From Desulfobulbaceae bacterium UBA5123 (GTDB lineage Bacteria > Desulfobacterota > Desulfobulbia > Desulfobulbales > UBA5123), in the NCBI GenBank assembly GCA_002415465.1, contig DHYT01000001.1, forward strand, positions 17,557-32,201: DNA of 14,645 nucleotides. Reading direction: 5' to 3'. Below the pieces are notes generated by a model. It saw nothing but the letters and a program-made list of their open reading frames with translations, had not been told where the DNA came from and did not search any database. Below are positions 1-7,650 of the stretch, piece after piece. Made by a program: the position numbers and the translations under genes. Position 1 is the first letter of the stretch, and every line of letters starts with the position of its first letter.

Positions 1-2
1 AC

Positions 3-347
3 AACAGCCGTTTCGACAACAAGGTCTTGTCCGCCTACACCGATGTCGATCTTCAGCGCCTGCCGACCCTGGATATCTTGGTGGAGGTGAAGAACCGCCT
101 CGGCTACCGGCTCAGCCTCGACCATCTTGCCCAGCATACCCTGGGGGTTACGAAATCGGCCGACGGCCTGATGGCCCTCAAGTGGTACCAGGAAGGGCGC
201 ATCGACAAGATCATCGACTACTGTAAAAAAGACGTGGAGATCACCAGGGATATCCTGCGCTACGGGGTGGCGAACGGTTATCTGCTCTTTCGCAACAAGG
301 CCGGGACGCTGGTGCGCTGCCCGGTGGGGTTCGGCGCCGGGAAATGA
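3..347 (+). CDS. DEDDy-type RNase H-like 3'-5' exonuclease, C-terminal part (5' end outside window)
   Basis: The frame is open from the left window edge, so this is the last 114 residues of a longer protein; the TTG at 27 is not a real start. The first visible residues, NSRFDNKVL, fit the ExoII motif (N-x-x-F-D) of DEDD exonucleases. YCKKDVEIT, about 40 residues from the end, carries the YxxxD ExoIII motif of the DEDDy subgroup. Between them, LPTLDIL and LSLDHLAQHTLG match the RNase H-like domain found as a stand-alone protein of about 190 residues or as the tail of some DEAD/DEAH helicases, which is why relatives are often labelled helicase. The ExoI motif would lie upstream and cannot be checked. 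The expected activity is metal-dependent 3'-5' cleavage of nucleic acid; the substrate is unknown. The gene ends at a terminator shared with the convergent SH3b gene. Confidence 0.8.
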   Translation, partial: NSRFDNKVLSAYTDVDLQRLPTLDILVEVKNRLGYRLSLDHLAQHTLGVTKSADGLMALKWYQEGRIDKIIDYCKKDVEITRDILRYGVANGYLLFRNKAGTLVRCPVGFGAGK

Positions 348-380
348 AAAGCCCCTCGCCGAGGCTTCGGGAGGGGCTTT
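348..380. terminator. Bidirectional intrinsic terminator between convergent genes
   Basis: A perfect 10-bp stem (AAAGCCCCTC at 348-357 with GAGGGGCTTT at 371-380) encloses an inner 4-bp stem CCGA/TCGG with a GGCT loop. It begins one base after the stop codon of the exonuclease gene and lies 25 bp past the stop of the minus-strand SH3b gene. Short T-runs sit at both ends and are better on the minus strand (TTTTCATTT), so it probably ends both transcripts. Confidence 0.85.
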
Positions 381-405
381 GGGGGTTCGGGAGATGTTGC
401 GGCAA

Positions 406-876
406 TCAGTCGTTGGGCCAGATCAGGGTTTCATGCAGCCAGCCGGTGGTGCCGTCCTTGTGCTGCACCTTGACCCATTCCCCATCCTTTTCGAGGGGTT
501 TGAAGACGACGCCGTACTTGACGGTGGCGACGATCTCGTAGTTGGTTCCGGCGCCGATGCGCATGTTGGCGGCGTCAACCTTGACGATGACCATCTTCTC
601 CTTGCTGAGCAGCGGGTCGTATATCCACCCCTTGTCGCCCTCGAAGTCGACGGCCTGTGTCCATTGGCCTTCCCGTTTGAGCACCTGCAGGGGGAAGTTT
701 TTGAATACCTCCCAGAGGATTTCCGCTTTCGTATTGGGGGCCGAGCGGATATTGACCCCGTCCTTGTTGGCGATCACATATTCCGCCGCGCCGGCGGAAA
801 GAGCGATACCGAGGGTGACAAGGAAAGCGACCGCTTGCAGGCCGAATCGAATCTGTTTTGAGGTGATCTGTTTCAT
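406..876 (-). CDS. Exported protein with two bacterial SH3 (SH3b) domains
   Basis: This is a 156-residue protein with a Sec signal peptide: basic residues (K2, K7, R10), a hydrophobic stretch at about 12-29, and an AxA-like cleavage site near residue 30. The mature part is two SH3b repeats, about 32-88 (VNIRSAPNTKAEILWEV, ending GWIYDPLL) and 96-153 (ANMRIGAGTNYEIVATV, ending GWLHETLI). SH3b domains usually bind peptidoglycan or envelope peptides, so a periplasmic or cell-wall role is likely, but no enzymatic domain is present. The frame stays open upstream to 1056, but those 60 residues look non-coding. The ATG at 876 directly precedes the signal peptide and has a purine-rich AAAGAGA upstream. 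Its 5' leader would be about 150 nt if the promoter near 1029-1064 is used. Confidence 0.85.
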   Translation of the reverse strand: MKQITSKQIRFGLQAVAFLVTLGIALSAGAAEYVIANKDGVNIRSAPNTKAEILWEVFKNFPLQVLKREGQWTQAVDFEGDKGWIYDPLLSKEKMVIVKVDAANMRIGAGTNYEIVATVKYGVVFKPLEKDGEWVKVQHKDGTTGWLHETLIWPND

Positions 877-1028
877 GTGGATATCTCTTTGGGGGTCATG
901 GCTGCGGCGGAAAGCTTTGGGTTGCCGGCGGCTGTTGTTTGCGTGGTAGTTTTTAACTGTTCGGTGTTGCCGGCAGGGCATGATGCGCGATTCGTGCCCG
1001 ACGCGACCCTGCTTGTTCACATTAGGTA

Positions 1029-1064
1029 AATGTATCATAAAACACGGTATTATCAAGTCCGCAA
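1029..1064 (-). promoter_or_regulatory. Candidate sigma-70 promoter for the SH3b gene
   Basis: This is an unusually AT-rich patch in GC-rich DNA. On the minus strand two overlapping sigma-70 readings are possible: TTGATA (1056-1051), 16 bp, TACATT (1034-1029); or TTGCGG (1064-1059), 19 bp, TATGAT (1039-1034). Either would fire towards the SH3b start at 876. It lies at the 3' edge of the DUF3047 pseudogene. The call rests on pattern only. Confidence 0.4.
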
Positions 1065-1517
1065 AACAATTTTAAAGGTTTCTGGCGTCTTGTTGTTTGT
1101 TGGGCGGGTTCTTTTCTCGGGACGGCGTGCGGACGCTCGGCTCTGTCTGGCCCGGATGCTGATGGGGCCATGCCATGCCGAAGCGGTTTCCCCGGTGTTG
1201 TCGGTGTCGGTCGCCCTGGCGCAGGGCAAGTAGATTTTTCAACACCAGGCAAGGATCGGATATCGGCGCGGACCGAAGTCAATCGTGTACATCAGGCCGG
1301 AGGACGCGGCTTGGCTTTCGCCATGGATGACGTGTTGATTGTCGTTTGGCGCTATACTATACTGGGTTGTACCGAAGAAGGATTTGCTCTGCCAGTTGGC
1401 ACTCAGGCCGTTTCGGTAGTCGTCGAGCAGGATAAACTCTTGATCGCCTTTGGCTTGGGGGCAGAAGGCAATCGTGACGACGCAGAGCATGCTTCGCAAG
1501 AGGTGGGCTGGCTGCAT
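1053..1517 (-). pseudogene. Degenerate DUF3047-family gene: internal deletion plus TGA at a conserved Trp
   Basis: From ATG 1517 the frame encodes a signal-peptide-like start (hydrophobic LLRSMLCVVTIAF) and then the front of a DUF3047 domain: FILLDDYRNGLSANWQSKSFF, then VIHGESQAASSGLMYTIDF, then YPILAWC. The family normally continues W-x-W-K-(V/I). Here the second Trp is TGA (1241-1239), followed in frame by K-I. About six codons later the same frame reads ATDTDNTGETASAWHGPISI, which matches the usual C-terminal end of DUF3047 (TDTDNTGE...AWYGDI). The central 100 or so residues are therefore missing, without a frame change, and a 5-bp hairpin (GCCCT/AGGGC) sits at the junction. Recognisable homology ends near 1146; the frame runs on to a TGA at 1055-1053. 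The start has no clear Shine-Dalgarno sequence. The function of the family is unknown. A dead gene is the simplest reading. Confidence 0.7.
1335..1363 (+). promoter_or_regulatory. Candidate sigma-70 promoter for the HD-GYP gene
   Basis: TTGATT (1335-1340), a 17-bp spacer and TATACT (1358-1363) make a good sigma-70 match on the plus strand, with a 5/6 -10 box. It lies inside the DUF3047 pseudogene, antisense to it, about 345 nt upstream of the HD-GYP start. No closer plus-strand promoter was seen. Confidence 0.4.
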
Positions 1518-1630
1518 TGGATCGCCGGCGGAAGTGGGTTGAGGCGTGCGCCGCTGACCGGGTGGTGTTGCCACTATGCCTCCCGCGGGTTTCTTCCGGT
1601 AAAAAAATGTTAGCGATGCGGTTGTCATCG

Positions 1631-1698
1631 ACCGGCGCCATGCCGGTTGAGCACACGAACGGTCCTTCTGTCGCGTTCGTGGAGCAGGCGGTTTTTTT
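1631..1698 (+). promoter_or_regulatory. Two hairpins and a T-run in the leader of the HD-GYP gene
   Basis: The leader contains ACCGGC/GCCGGT (1631-1636 with 1642-1647, 5-nt loop) and then a perfect 8-bp stem CACGAACG/CGTTCGTG (1654-1661 with 1674-1681, 12-nt loop). Seven Ts follow at 1692-1698, ten bases after the stem, just before the Shine-Dalgarno AGGGGGG at 1701. The T-run is too far from the stem for a standard intrinsic terminator. The structure may modulate expression. The typical c-di-GMP (GEMM) riboswitch signature was not found. Confidence 0.35.
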
Positions 1699-1713
1699 CT
1701 AGGGGGGATAGAT

Positions 1714-3531
1714 ATGATTCGTCTCAGTGACCATCCCGGCATCAACGGACTGTTGCTCAAGATCGAGGCCGATATCCGCGCGGCTGGCGCGCATCTTGCG
1801 CCGGGGGATGCGAAAAGACTTTATGAGAACCTGCACGGCACGGTCTTGCGGGATGTTCGTGTCTTTGCCGAGGAGCAGGTGTCGAAGCTCGACGAGTTGG
1901 TGCGGATCGGTCTTGCGCTGTCTGCGGAGAAGGAGATCGACCATCTTTTCGAATTGATCGTCAACGAGGCGCGGCGAAACTGCAACGCCGACGGCGGGAC
2001 GTTGTATATCCGGAATGAAAGGGAGGATACGCTGGATTTTGTCATCGCCCAGAACGATACCCTGCATATCCGGATGGGCGGCACCGGCGATGAGATATCC
2101 TGGCCGCCGGTCCCGCTCAGGAAACGCGATGGGACCGATAACCATCGCAATGTTTCCGCGCATTGCGTCCTGGAGGGGAAGCCGATCAACGTGAGTGACG
2201 TGTATTGCGCGGAGGGGTTTGACTTCGACGGCACCAAGCAGTTCGACGCCTCCACCGGCTACCGCTCCAAATCAATGCTGCTGGTTCCCCTGCGGAATCA
2301 TGAGGATGAGGTGGTGGGTGTTTTGCAGCTTTTGAACGCCAAGGATCGGCGGAGCGGCGAGGTGATTCCGTTTGCGGTCGGCGACGAAGAGCGGATCATG
2401 AGCCTGGCCTCTCAGGCGGCCATCGCCCTGACCAAAATGCGGTTGGTGCGGGGTCTGGAAAATCTGCTGTTTTCCTTTCTGCAGGCGATCGGCCACGCTA
2501 TCGATGAGAAGTCGCCCTATACCAACGGCCATATCATCCGGGTGGCGGAGATTTCAGAGCATCTTGCGGAGGCTGTCAATGCCGTCGCCGACGGGCCGTA
2601 CGGGGCCGTATCCTTCAGTTCCGAGCAGTTGGCGGAGATTCGGCTGGCGGCCTGGATGCATGATGTCGGCAAGATCACCACCCCCGAACATATTATCGAC
2701 AAGGGCACCAAGCTTGAAACCCTTTCCGACCGGATCGAGGTGGTTCGCCACCGGATCGAGATCCTGAAGCGGGATGCCGAGATCCGTCGTCTGCGGGAGG
2801 CGTTGATGCAAGCCGGCGTTGATCTTCCGGAGGGGGAGGGCGCGGCGGAGAGAGCGTTGGCGGATGATATGGACTTTGTCGCCGCCGTCAATAACGGCTG
2901 TGAGTTCGTCGCCGACGAGGCCTTGGAACGGATTCGGTCGTTGCGCGGGGTCACCTTGTCGGTTGCCGGTCGGGAGATTCCCCTGCTCAGCGATGACGAG
3001 GTGGAAAACCTTTCGGTCCGGCGGGGGACGCTTACCGATCACGAGATGGGGGTGATCAGGAATCACGTCAATGTCACCAACTCCATGCTGGCCAAGTTGT
3101 CATTCCCGAAGAAGTTTGCGCGGGTGCCGGCCTATGCGGCGATGCATCACGAGAAGCTTGATGGCTCAGGCTACCCGCAGGGGCTGCATGACGCGGATAT
3201 CCCCTTGCCGGCCAGGATGCTGGCGGTGGCGGACATCTTCGAGGCCTTGACCGCCGCCGACCGGCCCTACAAGACCGGGAAGAAGATGTCCGAGGCGATG
3301 GGGATCATGGCGGCGATGGTCAAGGATAACCACCTTGACGGCGTTCTCTGTGATCTGCTGGTGGAGAGCGGGCTGGCCATGCACTATGCCAGGAAATTTC
3401 TCTCCGAGGGGCAGTTGGACAACTTTGAGTGGAAGGGGAAGAGATATATCTTGTGCAAGGCGTCCGGCACGGGCCAGGTCGAGAGCGCCGGAGGTGTGGC
3501 CGTCGGTTTTAACGGGAAACCATGTGGATAA
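1714..3531 (+). CDS. GAF-HD-GYP signalling phosphohydrolase (predicted c-di-GMP phosphodiesterase)
   Basis: This 605-residue soluble protein has no signal peptide or membrane segment. A GAF-type sensor domain spans about 60-245 (LVRIGLALSAEKEIDHLFELIV through SMLLVPLRNHEDEVVGVLQLLNAKD). The HD-GYP output follows: H273 and R276 in the first helix, the HD pair H316/D317 with K320 (WMHDVGKI), H451, HHE at 478-480, and DGSGYP at 483-488, so the HHExxDGxGYP signature is complete. D507 closes the metal site. The enzyme should convert c-di-GMP to pGpG and GMP under control of a ligand or signal sensed by the GAF domain. HD and HHE are 162 residues apart; about 100 residues (roughly 333-435), partly charged helix, are inserted compared with compact HD-GYP domains. 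The ATG at 1714 has a strong AGGGGGG upstream. The 3' end overlaps tlyA by 23 bp. Confidence 0.92.
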   Translation: MIRLSDHPGINGLLLKIEADIRAAGAHLAPGDAKRLYENLHGTVLRDVRVFAEEQVSKLDELVRIGLALSAEKEIDHLFELIVNEARRNCNADGGTLYIRNEREDTLDFVIAQNDTLHIRMGGTGDEISWPPVPLRKRDGTDNHRNVSAHCVLEGKPINVSDVYCAEGFDFDGTKQFDASTGYRSKSMLLVPLRNHEDEVVGVLQLLNAKDRRSGEVIPFAVGDEERIMSLASQAAIALTKMRLVRGLENLLFSFLQAIGHAIDEKSPYTNGHIIRVAEISEHLAEAVNAVADGPYGAVSFSSEQLAEIRLAAWMHDVGKITTPEHIIDKGTKLETLSDRIEVVRHRIEILKRDAEIRRLREALMQAGVDLPEGEGAAERALADDMDFVAAVNNGCEFVADEALERIRSLRGVTLSVAGREIPLLSDDEVENLSVRRGTLTDHEMGVIRNHVNVTNSMLAKLSFPKKFARVPAYAAMHHEKLDGSGYPQGLHDADIPLPARMLAVADIFEALTAADRPYKTGKKMSEAMGIMAAMVKDNHLDGVLCDLLVESGLAMHYARKFLSEGQLDNFEWKGKRYILCKASGTGQVESAGGVAVGFNGKPCG

Positions 3532-4243
3532 GAAACTCCCGGTTGCCCTTGGGGCCGAGGATCGGTGAATCGGTGACGCCCTGGCTGAGGAGGCCGATGC
3601 TCTCGACGAAGGCGAGGATGTCGGCGATCACCTTTTCGTGCAGGGCCGGGTCGCGGACCACGCCGCCCTTGCCGATGAAATCCCGCCCCACCTCGAATTG
3701 CGGTTTGATCAGGGCGAGGATGGAGGCCTGGTCCCGGAACAGGGGCAAAAGCGGCGGCAGCAGGATCTTGAGGGAGATGAAGGCGGCGTCGATGACCGCG
3801 AGATCGATGGGCTCGCCGAGGTTGTCGGGGGTCAGGTAGCGGGCGTTGGTGCGTTCCAGGACCACCACCCTGGCATCCTGTCGGAGGCGCCAGTCCAGTT
3901 GGCCGTAGCCGACATCAACGGCGAAAACCTTGGCGGCGCCGTTTTGCAGCAGGCAGTCGGTGAAGCCGCCGGTGGAGGCGCCGATGTCGGCGCAGACGAG
4001 ACCGGTGGGGTCAATGTTGAAATAGGGCAGGCCCTTGGCAAGTTTCAGGCCGCCCCGGCTGACAAAGGGGCATTCGTTGCCCTTAATTTCGATTGTGCAG
4101 TCATCACCTACCTGGCTGCCCGCCTTGTCGCAGCGGAGTCCGTTCACCCAGACCTGACCGGCGACGATCAACCCCTGTGCTTTCTGGCGGCTGTCGACCA
4201 GATTCCTTTGCAGCAGCAGTTTGTCCAGCCGCAGCTTTTTCAT
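3509..4243 (-). CDS. tlyA: TlyA family rRNA (cytidine-2'-O)-methyltransferase
   Basis: This 244-residue protein has an N-terminal S4 RNA-binding domain (about 4-60, LRLDKLLLQRNLVDSRQKAQGLI) and an FtsJ-like Rossmann methyltransferase domain. The S-adenosylmethionine loop is DIGASTGGFTD (86-96). The K-D-K-E catalytic tetrad is visible as K67, D152, K180 and E236, each two residues before the mycobacterial numbering I recall (K69, D154, K182, E238). The protein is shorter at both ends than mycobacterial TlyA, like the type I enzymes known to methylate only 23S rRNA C1920; that assignment is inference from length. The ATG at 4243 has AGGGA upstream. It is the last gene of the cdaA-cdaR-glmM-tlyA run, 37 bp after glmM, and it converges on and overlaps the HD-GYP gene. 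Confidence 0.92.
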   Translation of the reverse strand: MKKLRLDKLLLQRNLVDSRQKAQGLIVAGQVWVNGLRCDKAGSQVGDDCTIEIKGNECPFVSRGGLKLAKGLPYFNIDPTGLVCADIGASTGGFTDCLLQNGAAKVFAVDVGYGQLDWRLRQDARVVVLERTNARYLTPDNLGEPIDLAVIDAAFISLKILLPPLLPLFRDQASILALIKPQFEVGRDFIGKGGVVRDPALHEKVIADILAFVESIGLLSQGVTDSPILGPKGNREFLIHMVSR

Positions 4244-4280
4244 GGCAGGTCCCTGCCGGCGGCGCTATCCTTCCGGCGGT

Positions 4281-5636
4281 TCATTCCCCCGCGTCCTCTT
4301 TGCGGATCAGTTCGCACAACTCGTCGGCGATGGCGGTGATCTCCGCCTTGTCTTCGCCCTCCACCATCACTCGGATCACCGGTTCGGTGCCGGAGGGGCG
4401 GACCAGAATCCGGCCCCGCTGGCCGAGTTTTGTCTCCATGGCGGCAACCGTCTCCGGAAAACCGGCGATGCGTTGGGGGTTGAGCGGCTCGGCGGTGCGG
4501 ACGTTTTTGAGGACCTGCGGGAAGGATTCCATGATCCTGGCCAGTTCGGAGACCGGTTTGCCCTGTTTGAGCATCACCGCCAGCAGTTGCAGGGCGGCAA
4601 GGATGCCGTCGCCGGTGGTGTTGTGGTCGAGAAAGATCAGGTGGCCCGACTGTTCGCCGCCGAAATTGTAGCCGTTGGCGCGCATCGCCTCGACCACGTA
4701 TCGGTCGCCCACCGCGGTGCGGATCAGCTTGCCGCCCATCTTTTGCATGGCGACTTCCAGACCCATGTTGCTCATCACCGTCGCGGCCAGGGTTTTCTTG
4801 CGCAGCTTGCGCTGGTGCATAAGGTCGGCGGCGCAGATGGCCATGGTGTGGTCGCCGTCGACAATCTCACCCTTCTCGTCGGCGACAATCAGGCGGTCGC
4901 CGTCGCCGTCCAGGGCGATGCCGAGGTCGGCGCCCAGTTCCTTGACCATCGCCGCCATCCGTTGGGGGTGCAGGGCGCCGCATTCGTGATTGATGTTGGT
5001 GCCGTTGGGGTTGACGCCGATGGCGGTCACCTTGGCCCCGAGTTCCTCGAAGACATGCGGGGCCACCCCGTAGGTCGCGCCGTGGGCGCAGTCGAGTACG
5101 ATATGCATGCCGTCCAGGGTAAAGCGGCGGGGAAAGGTGTTCTTGAGGGAAACGATATAGCGGCCGCGGGCGTCGTCGATGCGGGTCGCCTTGCCGATCT
5201 CTTCCGCCGTCGGTCGCAGGGCGGCCATCTTCTGGGAAAAGATCAGATCTTCGATCTCAAGCTCCTTGGCGTCGGGAAGCTTGAATCCATTCCGTGAGAA
5301 GATCTTGATGCCGTTGTCCTGGAAGGGGTTGTGGGAGGCCGAGATCACCACCCCGGCATCGGCGCGCATGCTGGCGGTGATGAAGGCGATGCCGGGGGTC
5401 GGCAGCGGTCCGACCAGGAGGATGTCGACCCCCATGGAGCAGATGCCGGCGGCCAGCGCGTTTTCGATCATGTACCCGGAGAGACGGGTGTCCTTGCCGA
5501 TCACGATCCGGTGATCGTGCTTCATGTCCTTGACCAGAAAGGCGATGCCGCGGCCGATCTGCATGGCGATTTCAGCGGTCATGGGATGGATGTTGGCGAC
5601 GCCGCGAACGCCGTCGGTTCCGAAGAGTCTTCTCAT
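4281..5636 (-). CDS. glmM: Phosphoglucosamine mutase
   Basis: GlmM interconverts glucosamine-6-phosphate and glucosamine-1-phosphate on the route to UDP-GlcNAc for peptidoglycan and lipopolysaccharide. The protein is 451 residues, the usual length. All four active-site segments are intact: the phosphoserine loop ISASHNP (98-104, catalytic S101), the magnesium loop DGDGDR (243-248), the sugar-specificity loop GEQSGH (327-332) and the phosphate-binding loop RPSGTEP (413-419). The N-terminal [12 protein letters not shown] is typical. AAAGG lies upstream of the ATG. It follows cdaR by 17 bp in the conserved cdaA-cdaR-glmM order, in which GlmM and CdaR are known in Firmicutes to interact with and restrain CdaA. 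Confidence 0.97.
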   Translation of the reverse strand: MRRLFGTDGVRGVANIHPMTAEIAMQIGRGIAFLVKDMKHDHRIVIGKDTRLSGYMIENALAAGICSMGVDILLVGPLPTPGIAFITASMRADAGVVISASHNPFQDNGIKIFSRNGFKLPDAKELEIEDLIFSQKMAALRPTAEEIGKATRIDDARGRYIVSLKNTFPRRFTLDGMHIVLDCAHGATYGVAPHVFEELGAKVTAIGVNPNGTNINHECGALHPQRMAAMVKELGADLGIALDGDGDRLIVADEKGEIVDGDHTMAICAADLMHQRKLRKKTLAATVMSNMGLEVAMQKMGGKLIRTAVGDRYVVEAMRANGYNFGGEQSGHLIFLDHNTTGDGILAALQLLAVMLKQGKPVSELARIMESFPQVLKNVRTAEPLNPQRIAGFPETVAAMETKLGQRGRILVRPSGTEPVIRVMVEGEDKAEITAIADELCELIRKEDAGE

Positions 5637-5653
5637 GGGCGAACCTTTGCGGG

Positions 5654-6637
5654 TTATTTTTTCTTGGCGGGAGGCTTCTTGACGGACACGGTGACCGTGG
5701 CCGGGGCGATGGCGATAATTTTGGCCTGCATGCCCGTTTCCACCCGGACCGGCACCGAATGCGCGCCCGGTGACAGATCGGCCGCGGAAACCGTGGCGTT
5801 GAACAGCGTATGCAGTTGCCGGTTGCCGCTCAGGCTGAGGGGGATTTCCGTTTTGATGGAGACGGTGTCCGGGGTGACGACTGCGGCATGGGGGGAGGTG
5901 GCGCCGATAATGGTCACCGGGATATTGGTTATCTGCTTGAGAACGGTTTCCTCGACGATCCTTACCTTGACGGTAACCGTTGTTTCGCCGACCAGTTCGG
6001 CGAGCGATTGTTTGAGATCCAGGGGTACCTGCCGGGTGACGGATGCCTTCAGGTTATGGAGATCGATGGGGCTGGTGGCCAGTTGTTCCTGGTCGCCAAG
6101 GATGGCCTGCGGACCGGTGAGCGACAGGACGGGCGGTTCGATGGTGACGGATTCGATCTTGAAGCCGGCGGCGGGCGTACCGCTGAGGGGGGCCTTGATC
6201 GGCACCTCCCGCTGGATCAGGCGGTCAAGCAGCAGGGTGATGTAGGGCGGCTGGACACGCAGTACCCTGATGCCGCGCGGAAAGGAGATTGTTTCCTCGT
6301 CGTTCCGCACCAGCATGGAGCCGGGGGCGGCCTTGGACAGGTCAACCGTCCGGGAGACATGCTGGTTGGCGATGCCGCGGATCAGGCCGCGGGGGCCGGC
6401 AATCGTAACCTCGAGCTGTTTCTTGAACTGGTTGGAGATGACCAGATCACGGGGCATGTTGATGATTTCAACCGGGATCTGGACGGTCATGTCGACCTTG
6501 TCCTCGCCGACCACGAAGTACCACAGGAAGAGGGCGAACAGGAGCGACAGCGCCTTGATCGCCCAGTTTTGCGTCCAGGGGAGGGCTTCCTTCTGCCTGG
6601 GGAGAAACCCCATTATCTGTTTAACCAGTTTTTCCAT
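5654..6637 (-). CDS. cdaR: YbbR-domain protein, regulator of diadenylate cyclase
   Basis: This 327-residue protein has an N-terminal cytoplasmic segment, one transmembrane helix at about 25-43 ([19 protein letters not shown]) and an extracytoplasmic remainder made of YbbR repeats. Three repeats can be outlined at about 48-143, 144-235 and 240-322; the first begins [15 protein letters not shown] and the third [11 protein letters not shown]. The tail is lysine-rich (PPAKKK). In Firmicutes, CdaR binds the membrane part of CdaA and modulates c-di-AMP synthesis; the same is inferred here from context. The start codon lies inside cdaA (25-bp overlap), which suggests translational coupling. The divergence of the repeats from textbook YbbR domains makes their boundaries approximate. 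Confidence 0.88.
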   Translation of the reverse strand: MEKLVKQIMGFLPRQKEALPWTQNWAIKALSLLFALFLWYFVVGEDKVDMTVQIPVEIINMPRDLVISNQFKKQLEVTIAGPRGLIRGIANQHVSRTVDLSKAAPGSMLVRNDEETISFPRGIRVLRVQPPYITLLLDRLIQREVPIKAPLSGTPAAGFKIESVTIEPPVLSLTGPQAILGDQEQLATSPIDLHNLKASVTRQVPLDLKQSLAELVGETTVTVKVRIVEETVLKQITNIPVTIIGATSPHAAVVTPDTVSIKTEIPLSLSGNRQLHTLFNATVSAADLSPGAHSVPVRVETGMQAKIIAIAPATVTVSVKKPPAKKK

Positions 6638-7407
6638 AGCGCCTGGGTGTGATATTCCTTGGGTACGAAGATGGCATCAAGGCGGCTGCGCAGCGATGAT
6701 GCGTCGAGATCGGTGGTGATGGCGCCGTGCTGCACCAGGGAGATCTGGCGGGTTTCCTCGGAGACGACGATGATGATGGCGTCGGTTTCCTCGGAAAGGC
6801 CGATGGCCGCCCGGTGCCGGGTGCCGAGACGCTTGCTGATGTAGGGGTTCTTGGTCAGCGGCAGGACGCAGCCGGCGGTGAGGATGCGACCTCGGCGGAT
6901 GACGACGCCGCCGTCATGCAGCGGCGATTCGGTGTGGAAGATGCTGAGCAGCAGCTCCTTGCTGACCTGGGCGTCGATGGTCTGGGCGGACTCGATATAA
7001 TCCTTGAGGCCGGTTTCCCGTTCGATGACGATCAGGGCGCCGATTTTACGAGCGGAAAGGCGTTGCGCGGCCATGACGATTTCTTCCAGGGTGTGGACGG
7101 TGTCCTCGCTGCTCTTGACGAAAGGCGTCTGCTGGCCGACCTGGGTGAGGGCGCGACGGATATCGCGTTGAAAGATGATGATGATGATAAGGAAGATGGA
7201 ACTGAGAAAGGTTCCGAGGAGCCAGTAAAGGGTCAGGAATTCAAGCTCGCGGGCCCCGAAATAGACGACAATGAGTACGGCGATGCCGACCAGCATCTGC
7301 ATGGCGCGGGTGCCGCGAATGAGAAGGATGATGCGATAGATGAGGTATGAGACGATGAGGATGTCGCATACATCCTGCCATCGTAAGGCGCTGACAATGT
7401 CATGCAT
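6613..7407 (-). CDS. cdaA: Membrane diadenylate cyclase CdaA (c-di-AMP synthase)
   Basis: This 264-residue protein has three N-terminal membrane segments (about 12-31, 36-53, 57-79) and a DAC (DisA_N) domain at about 95-255. It condenses two ATP to c-di-AMP on the cytoplasmic face of the membrane. The RHR motif is intact in LGTRHRAAIG (194-203), and SEET at 216-219 is typical. The other catalytic motif, normally PLHDGA, reads PLHDGGVVI: the metal-binding Asp (D165) and first Gly are kept but Ala167 is Gly. The start is the ATG at 7407; its Shine-Dalgarno sequence is weak. It is the first gene of the operon and is divergent from rpsT. Family identity is firm; whether the DGG variant alters activity is open. 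Confidence 0.95.
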   Translation of the reverse strand: MHDIVSALRWQDVCDILIVSYLIYRIILLIRGTRAMQMLVGIAVLIVVYFGARELEFLTLYWLLGTFLSSIFLIIIIIFQRDIRRALTQVGQQTPFVKSSEDTVHTLEEIVMAAQRLSARKIGALIVIERETGLKDYIESAQTIDAQVSKELLLSIFHTESPLHDGGVVIRRGRILTAGCVLPLTKNPYISKRLGTRHRAAIGLSEETDAIIIVVSEETRQISLVQHGAITTDLDASSLRSRLDAIFVPKEYHTQALWKNWLNR

Positions 7408-7607
7408 AGGTCAAGTATGTGCGCGGGGCGGTCACCGCGTGGAATGATTGTAAAAATGTTTGCATTAACAGTATCTTCAAGTAAAACAGGTCCGTGCCTC
7501 TTGGGCAAGGGAAACTGCGCTGGGAGCTTAAAAAAAGTGTGAAATTGCCCCGTTTGCATCGGTCGGAAAATCGGGAAGAGAAATAAGGAAATTCCCCGGC
7601 TTGATGC
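7408..7607. other. Intergenic region upstream of cdaA; no gene seen
   Basis: These 200 bp form the cdaA-side half of the divergent cdaA/rpsT spacer and are AT-richer than the neighbouring genes. On the minus strand several partial sigma-70 boxes occur (TTGCCC with TTTACT at 17 bp; an isolated TACAAT), but none is convincing enough to name as the cdaA promoter. No open reading frame or repeat here looks real. Confidence 0.5.
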
Positions 7608-7636
7608 TTGACATCCGCTGTGGCATGGTGTAGTTT
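7608..7636 (+). promoter_or_regulatory. Promoter of rpsT
   Basis: A perfect -35 box TTGACA (7608-7613) is followed after 17 bp by TAGTTT (7631-7636), with TG bases just before the weak -10. Transcription would begin near 7643, immediately before the structured leader, about 120 nt upstream of the rpsT start. Confidence 0.6.
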
Positions 7637-7650
7637 CGTAAAATTTTCCA

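Noticed and set aside
877..1056. A longer N-terminus (60 extra residues) for the SH3b protein.
   Set aside because: It would bury the signal peptide inside the protein, and the added residues look like translated leader and promoter sequence.
1200..1241. The in-frame TGA of the DUF3047 remnant as a selenocysteine codon: a 5-bp hairpin with G first in its loop starts its loop 16 nt after the TGA, resembling a bacterial SECIS.
   Set aside because: The position is a conserved Trp in the family, one base from TGG, and the gene also lacks its central 100 residues. A nonsense mutation in a dead gene is simpler, and the hairpin coincides with the deletion junction.
1364..1713. c-di-GMP riboswitch upstream of the HD-GYP gene.
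   Set aside because: The conserved GEMM sequence elements could not be found; only simple hairpins are present.
4221..5297. A 358-codon plus-strand open frame opposite glmM.
   Set aside because: It is a composition shadow of glmM, with no recognisable domain and no ribosome binding site.
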